Below, one piece after another: positions 6,417 through 10,730 of a DNA stretch of 10,730 nucleotides (positions are counted from its first letter, which is position 1; every line of letters begins with the position of its first letter). The stretch is taken from NCBI GenBank assembly GCA_015229045.1, contig JADGCJ010000112.1, positions 1 to 10,730 of the forward strand, read 5' to 3'. The stretch comes from Magnetococcales bacterium. GTDB taxonomy: Bacteria > Pseudomonadota > Magnetococcia > Magnetococcales > DC0425bin3. Under the pieces are notes generated by a model. The model worked only from the letters and a program-made list of their open reading frames with translations, had not been told where the DNA came from and ran no database searches. The position numbers were made by a program, and so were the translations under genes.

Positions 6417-7729
6417 AGGAGCAACTCGATGTCGTTGACCGATGCGGCGGCCATGACGTTGCGTTCGGCTTCGGTCAGATCGCTCTCCTGGAGTGTCAGG
6501 GCGTAATGTTCGCGGGGGTTGAAGTCAGGGAACTGATCGATGCGATCCAGCACGTCACCCACCAATTTGCGCAGGAAGATGCGTGGCGCGATGCCCACTT
6601 TGCCGCCCAGGCTGCCGGTGACCGCGTTGGCCAGACTGTCCACATAGCCGTCATCCGCCAGGGCGAAGATGCGCTCCTTTGACTCGGCTCCCTGGGCAAA
6701 CAGATCCCGAATGTTGCGACCAACCTGACCCAGCTTGATCCGATCGAATCCTGGCAGCCGGATTTGGACAGCGCGCGGGTTGTCGAATCGGGCTTCCGTG
6801 GCAAAATCCACGTTGATGCGTTGCGCCAACGGGGCCAGACGTTGTATCCCCTGAGGCCCTTCAAAAAAGGCGGGCGTCCCGGTGATCAGCAGGTAGAGGC
6901 CGGGGAAACGCCCCGAGTCCACTTCATCGATGAACTGGCGCAGCGCATTCAGACCTTTGTCCCGGACATCCGTGCGCACCCGTTGCAGGGTTTCCACTTC
7001 ATCCAGAACCAGGAGCAGTCCTGGATGCCCGGAATCGCGAAGGATCACCAACAATCCTTGCAGAAAGCTCAGGGCTCCGAAGTGATCCATGTCCCCTTTG
7101 ATGCCCGCCTTGCGTTTGATGCCGGCGGCCACATTGGGCTGACCGGAAATCCAGGCGATCAACCCTTCGGCAGTCGCGGCGTCCGCTTCCGTGATGGCGT
7201 TGCGGTAGGCGCGCAGTGCCGCCGCGAGAGCGGGTGCGCTGCGGGTGATTTCCGCGAGCCGTTTTTCCATCATCTCATTGGTGTTGGCCAGCAGGGCCGC
7301 TTCGTCGTCCTCCCTGATGTCGCCGGAGGCCAGAATGTCCTCTTCCAGCGCATAGAACCACCCATCCAGGATTTGCCGCATGGCACCCTGGGGTGTATCC
7401 GCCGTGGAAAGCCGTTCCACCAGCCGACGGTAGATGGTTTCCAGTCGGTGGAGTGGGGTTTCCGTTTCGGAAATTTGCACCTCGGAGGTGGCAAATCCTC
7501 GTTTCTTGGCCTTTTCCTGCAACCAACGGGCAAAGAAGGTCTTGCCGCTGCCGTATTCGCCACGGACCGCCTTGAAGATCCCTTGGCCCCGTTCCACGCC
7601 AGCGAGTTCCTCATCAAGCGCCGGTTCGAAGCGCTCCAACCCAACGGCAAACGCATCCAGGCTGCGCTGGGGAACGGCCCCCCGGCGCAGTGCCGCGATG
7701 ATTTCATGGCGGCGTTGGGGGCTGATCAT
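6413..7729 (-). CDS. brxD: BREX ATPase BrxD
   Basis: A 438-residue P-loop ATPase of the BrxD (DUF2791) family. Visible: the N-terminal lead RRHEIIAALRRGAVP (6-20), typical of these proteins; Walker A GEYGSGKT (57-64); Walker B LLLVLDEVE (238-246) with Asp243-Glu244; a sensor-1-like LLITGTPAFFEG (280-291); and a sensor-2-like arginine in APRIFLRKLV (381-390). The length fits the family. BrxD is a cytoplasmic component of BREX types 2 and 6, always near PglZ and BrxHI; its biochemical job in defence is not established. ATG 7729 overlaps the PglZ stop (ATGA), with AAGGA nine bases upstream, and its own stop overlaps the brxHI GTG. I see no frameshift or missing catalytic residue. Confidence 0.9.
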   Translation of the reverse strand: MISPQRRHEIIAALRRGAVPQRSLDAFAVGLERFEPALDEELAGVERGQGIFKAVRGEYGSGKTFFARWLQEKAKKRGFATSEVQISETETPLHRLETIYRRLVERLSTADTPQGAMRQILDGWFYALEEDILASGDIREDDEAALLANTNEMMEKRLAEITRSAPALAAALRAYRNAITEADAATAEGLIAWISGQPNVAAGIKRKAGIKGDMDHFGALSFLQGLLVILRDSGHPGLLLVLDEVETLQRVRTDVRDKGLNALRQFIDEVDSGRFPGLYLLITGTPAFFEGPQGIQRLAPLAQRINVDFATEARFDNPRAVQIRLPGFDRIKLGQVGRNIRDLFAQGAESKERIFALADDGYVDSLANAVTGSLGGKVGIAPRIFLRKLVGDVLDRIDQFPDFNPREHYALTLQESDLTEAERNVMAAASVNDIELLL

Positions 7730-10461
7730 GCGGGGTTGTCCTTGATTTCGAACTGGGTGAAGAGAAGCCGTTTGTTCAGTTCCACCATATCGCTGTTTTC
7801 GTCAACCTCAAGAATGGAATAGCCATCCACGTTCAACAAGCGTCGAAGAGCCGCCAGGATTCCGGGAAAGCGCATGCGGGGGATGTCCAACGTCTTGGCC
7901 AAGGCAGAACGGGTCATCTTGCCTCCGCGAGCGTCCAACGTTTCCAGGAAGCGTCGGACCCGATCATCCTCCAGAGCTGTGCGTGCGCCCATCTGCTTTT
8001 GCTCCTGGTAGACCGGGCAGGAGAGCAAGCGATCGATCCACCCTGCATGCGCGGCTGGCGTTGCGCTGCGCTTCTGGAGTGGCTCCAGCTCCTCCTCCAT
8101 GCCCGCAAAAAGCCCAGGGCCTTCCTGTCCGGTTGCCGTGCCTCTTCTTTTTCCGGAAGGCTTTGCCGTCACCTTGACAGGCTCTTTGTGGGGTTCGGGT
8201 TCCGCATGCTCCCACCAAATCGGCCAAGCGCCAGTCGTCTCCGACCAGCCCGATGGCGCATCCTGGGATCCGGAGTGGAGCACGGCCAGCGGTACGACCA
8301 CCTCTTGCGGAGCGACGCCGCCATGGTAGCCGTACTTCTTGATGCCATAACGCACCTTTTCGCTCCACGGGACGACGATTTTCTCACCCGGAGGCCAGAC
8401 GCGTGGGCCTTGCAGCGTCACCTCGTCCGGCGCGACGGGCCCATGGACAGACCGGCTGCGCTCCTGGCTGTCTCCATGAGGGCGGTACTCCATATCCCGC
8501 TCCAGTACATGGCCATGGTCACTGGTCAGGATCAGGATGCGGTTGGATTCACGGGCTGCGTCCAGGATCTGTCCCAGAGGGACGATGGTTTCCGTGGTCC
8601 ATGTCTCCTTGAACTGCCCGCCTTTGGCCAAATTGTCATCCACGGTATTGATGACGATGCCGATCACCCGACGCTCCGTCCCGGCGATGTCGGCCCGCAC
8701 CTCCGGCGCAAGCCCCCGCCCACCGGAGATGGTCAGTTCCGCCTTGTGGTAGAGATTGGGCGGAAAATGGGCTCGCCCCGTGGCGCGCAGCCCTTCATGC
8801 TTGCGGAACGACTCTTTTTCCCTGGCGCTGTTGCCAGAGGTCAATTGTCCGCACAGCAGGCTGGCGCGGGAGATTTCCGTGCGGGTGGGCAATGCGGCAA
8901 CCACCGGTCTGCGCATGCTCTCCGCACCAAACCCCAGTTCAACCCAGCCTTGCATGTGGAGATCCTGGAGCAACTCCCGAAACACCGCCACGCTCATGCC
9001 GTCGAGCACCAGCAGCAGGGAGGGTCGCTCTTTGGCCAGAGGCGCGACAACCCGGTCCAGAAGATCTTCGATCCACAGCGTTGAAGCGGACGGCTCCGCA
9101 TGCCGGGCCCAGGCCTGAATCCATCCGCCGAATTGTTGGTTCTCCAACTCCCGCAGGCTGTCCACCCGTTTGGAGAGCTGGCCATAGGCATCCGCCAGGG
9201 CCGGGTTGCTGTCACCATCCCAGGTCCATGCCCGCGCCCAGTCCACAAAGCCGCCATCGTTGAAATAGTGGGCAACCGCCTCATGGAATGAAGCGGCAGG
9301 AGTCAGGGATGTGGGTTCTCCCAACCAGCGGACCAGTCGGGTTGCCATTCGAAGCGCTTCGGCCCGCTGGGGTTTCAGGTCCGCCATGCGGTGCTGCAAG
9401 GCGATCTGAACGGAAGATTCCAAGGTTTCCAGCGTTTTTTTGCCCGGCGTGGCGGAGATCGCCTTGACGATGCCTTGGGCGACACGCTCCAGGCGACGCT
9501 CAAAGCCCTTGGGTAGCAGCGGGCTGGCATCGACGAACGCATCCGCCTTGAGTTCAACCAGGATCTCCTCCGCCCGGCGTTGGAGCGACTGGATGGCCTG
9601 CCATTGGCGTTTGGCGATGTCTGCCTCCACCACCGATGCCACGGCGGCTCCCCACCCACGGCCTGCTTCGATCGAAAGCGGCTTGCCATCCAGAAAACGC
9701 TCTTCCAGTCGTGTGGCCGCCATGGCCAGGGTGGTCTCGCCTGCCAAAGTCGGATCGAACACCACCTGGCACGCCAACCCAAGAGGCAGGAGATCCCGGC
9801 CATGCCCCTGTTCCAAGGCATGCAGCATGACCCGTCCCACATCTCCGGCAGACAGGGCGATCCATTCGGGAAGGCTGGCCCGAAACTCAAGCGGCGCACG
9901 CAGATAGGTCTCGACGCGCTCCGGGCTTTTGGCCCACCGTGCCAGTTCGATGGCATCCACCTGAGATTGCTCGAAGCCCAGGTAAAGTTTCAACAGCAAC
10001 TGCCAGACAAACTCGGCGGTGAGCGCCCGACCGGGTACGGGAGGAAAGCCGGTGGTGGACAGGGCGCCCAGCAGGGCATCGGCCATCCAGGTTTGATTTT
10101 TCAACCGGCCATCGATTGCTTCCACGCCGAACAGATCGCGCACGATGCGCCAGCTTTGGATGGCGATGAGTTGCTGACGCCAGATGCGCGCCAGCACATC
10201 CTGTCCCAGGCTGTTGGTGTCCAACGGGGTCAGGAGAACCGAAACCTCATCGGACTCTTTGACCGCCACCAACCGTTCACGGAAAGCCAAAGGGGTCGCG
10301 CAGTGACGGACGCGCACCTGTCGATCGCCCGCCACGATGGTCTCTCCACCACGCCACGGCCCCATGGAGCGGATGCCGATGGCGCGGGCAGAGGGATCCT
10401 TTTTCAGGATGGCTTCGACCTGGGCGACGATCTGGGATTCGGTGAGTTCCAAGGGAATCAA
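7726..10461 (-). CDS. pglZ: BREX phosphatase-like protein PglZ
   Basis: A 911-residue protein whose central and C-terminal part is a PglZ domain of the alkaline-phosphatase superfamily, the hallmark of BREX. Metal-site motifs: LLLVLDGMS (482-490, Asp487); PTRTEISR (525-532) with the presumed nucleophile region Thr528/Ser531; VDD (607-609); SDHGHV (647-652); and GYHGGVAPQEVVVPLAV (711-727, His713). The N-terminal 450 residues form an all-helical extension seen in BREX-2/6-type PglZ. A charged, proline-containing linker (about 750-805) leads to a C-terminal segment that resembles a winged helix (about 808-905). PglZ is essential in studied BREX systems and works with the PglX methyltransferase. 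The start is TTG at 10461, supported by GAGGAG six bases upstream (inside the end of the preceding gene) and by an in-frame TAA at 10465-10467. The stop overlaps the brxD start. Confidence 0.93.
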   Translation of the reverse strand: MIPLELTESQIVAQVEAILKKDPSARAIGIRSMGPWRGGETIVAGDRQVRVRHCATPLAFRERLVAVKESDEVSVLLTPLDTNSLGQDVLARIWRQQLIAIQSWRIVRDLFGVEAIDGRLKNQTWMADALLGALSTTGFPPVPGRALTAEFVWQLLLKLYLGFEQSQVDAIELARWAKSPERVETYLRAPLEFRASLPEWIALSAGDVGRVMLHALEQGHGRDLLPLGLACQVVFDPTLAGETTLAMAATRLEERFLDGKPLSIEAGRGWGAAVASVVEADIAKRQWQAIQSLQRRAEEILVELKADAFVDASPLLPKGFERRLERVAQGIVKAISATPGKKTLETLESSVQIALQHRMADLKPQRAEALRMATRLVRWLGEPTSLTPAASFHEAVAHYFNDGGFVDWARAWTWDGDSNPALADAYGQLSKRVDSLRELENQQFGGWIQAWARHAEPSASTLWIEDLLDRVVAPLAKERPSLLLVLDGMSVAVFRELLQDLHMQGWVELGFGAESMRRPVVAALPTRTEISRASLLCGQLTSGNSAREKESFRKHEGLRATGRAHFPPNLYHKAELTISGGRGLAPEVRADIAGTERRVIGIVINTVDDNLAKGGQFKETWTTETIVPLGQILDAARESNRILILTSDHGHVLERDMEYRPHGDSQERSRSVHGPVAPDEVTLQGPRVWPPGEKIVVPWSEKVRYGIKKYGYHGGVAPQEVVVPLAVLHSGSQDAPSGWSETTGAWPIWWEHAEPEPHKEPVKVTAKPSGKRRGTATGQEGPGLFAGMEEELEPLQKRSATPAAHAGWIDRLLSCPVYQEQKQMGARTALEDDRVRRFLETLDARGGKMTRSALAKTLDIPRMRFPGILAALRRLLNVDGYSILEVDENSDMVELNKRLLFTQFEIKDNPA

Positions 10462-10464
10462 TCG

Positions 10465-10730
10465 TTACTCCTCTTCCCCCTCAATGCGGACCTCGATGGT
10501 CATTTTGGCCTGAGGATGCTTGTCCAGTAGCCCTTCGATCTCCTGCAAAATCCGTTTGGCCTCCGCGCGGGCCACCCCCTGCCGGGAGACGGACACAAAC
10601 GTCTTGCGGCCACGGAGAACGGGCGGGATGACCATGGGGGGGTCAGGAGGGATGGCGATGGGTGGCGCAACAGGCGGCTTCGGCTTTTGGGGCGGCGTCA
10701 GCAGCCGTACCGCTTCGCTTTGCGCCTCTT
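10465..10730 (-). CDS. C-terminal end of a BREX protein, probably the PglY/BrxC-type ATPase (partial)
   Basis: An open frame enters from the right edge and ends with TAA at 10465-10467, leaving about 87 residues and no start. It has a proline-rich linker (roughly the first 35 visible residues, several PP and KP pairs), then RGRKTFVSVSRQGVARAEAK, a predicted helix (RILQEIEGLLDKH) and a beta-like acidic tail MTIEVRIEGEEE. The stop is only 3 nt from the pglZ TTG, and the pglZ ribosome-binding site lies inside this gene's last codons, so the two are in one operon. In BREX type 2 the gene directly before pglZ is pglY, a large P-loop ATPase; in type 6 it is pglX. The visible part shows no methyltransferase or ATPase motif, so the name rests on gene order. 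I favour PglY without certainty. Confidence 0.55.
   Translation of the reverse strand, partial: EAQSEAVRLLTPPQKPKPPVAPPIAIPPDPPMVIPPVLRGRKTFVSVSRQGVARAEAKRILQEIEGLLDKHPQAKMTIEVRIEGEEE

Noticed and set aside
6764..7822. A 352-codon open frame on the plus strand, antisense to brxD
   Set aside because: It is fully covered by brxD, which has clear ATPase motifs; the antisense translation has no recognisable motif and runs across the brxD-pglZ junction.
9580..10530. A 316-codon open frame on the plus strand, antisense to pglZ
   Set aside because: Shadow of the pglZ N-terminal region; it also extends across the TTG start and into the upstream gene, with no domain signal.

Overview
The window holds two blocks on the minus strand, separated by the 3' half of a tRNA-Met gene. 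Positions 1-4070 look like one end of a tRNA-integrating mobile element: a tyrosine integrase, a short AlpA-type DNA-binding protein and a RepA-type AAA ATPase, with the edge of a probable IS66-family insertion sequence at the far left. Positions 4317-10730 hold the 3' part of a BREX phage-defence operon, in transcription order: the end of a probable PglY/BrxC-type ATPase, then PglZ, BrxD and the helicase BrxHI.

The host is probably a proteobacterium. The tRNA remnant (TTCATAA anticodon loop, GTGTCGG variable region, TTCAAGT T-loop, CGCTACCA end) resembles alphaproteobacterial elongator tRNA-Met, and the BREX block is clearly richer in G+C than the integrase/ATPase block. The mobile-element genes and the A+T-rich gap at about 1840-2700 look compositionally foreign next to the BREX genes. 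I cannot name a species.

Layout: 1-217, 5' end of a coiled-coil protein (probable IS66 TnpC) and a candidate IS end; 289-1814, two-gene operon alpA-like then repA-like, with overlapping stop and start; 1815-2708, no gene, A+T-rich with small repeats; 2709-3962, integrase; about 4066-4125, tRNA-Met 3' remnant (attachment-site core); 4134-4191, hairpin/terminator and short direct repeats; 4192-4316, G-rich non-coding; 4317-10730, BREX operon.

The three BREX junctions inside the window are tight (4-bp overlaps, or a 3-nt gap with the ribosome-binding site inside the upstream gene), so the four genes are almost certainly co-transcribed and translationally coupled. The order PglZ-BrxD-BrxHI fits BREX type 2 (PglW-PglX-PglY-PglZ-BrxD-BrxHI) or type 6. 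Type 2 is favoured because the gene before pglZ ends in a proline-rich linker and a small charged domain rather than anything I recognise as methyltransferase. The diagnostic genes (pglX, pglW or brxA/B/E) lie beyond the right edge. I see no clear sign of a wholly new system. The most informative feature is the chimeric tRNA attachment site between the integrase module and the defence operon.
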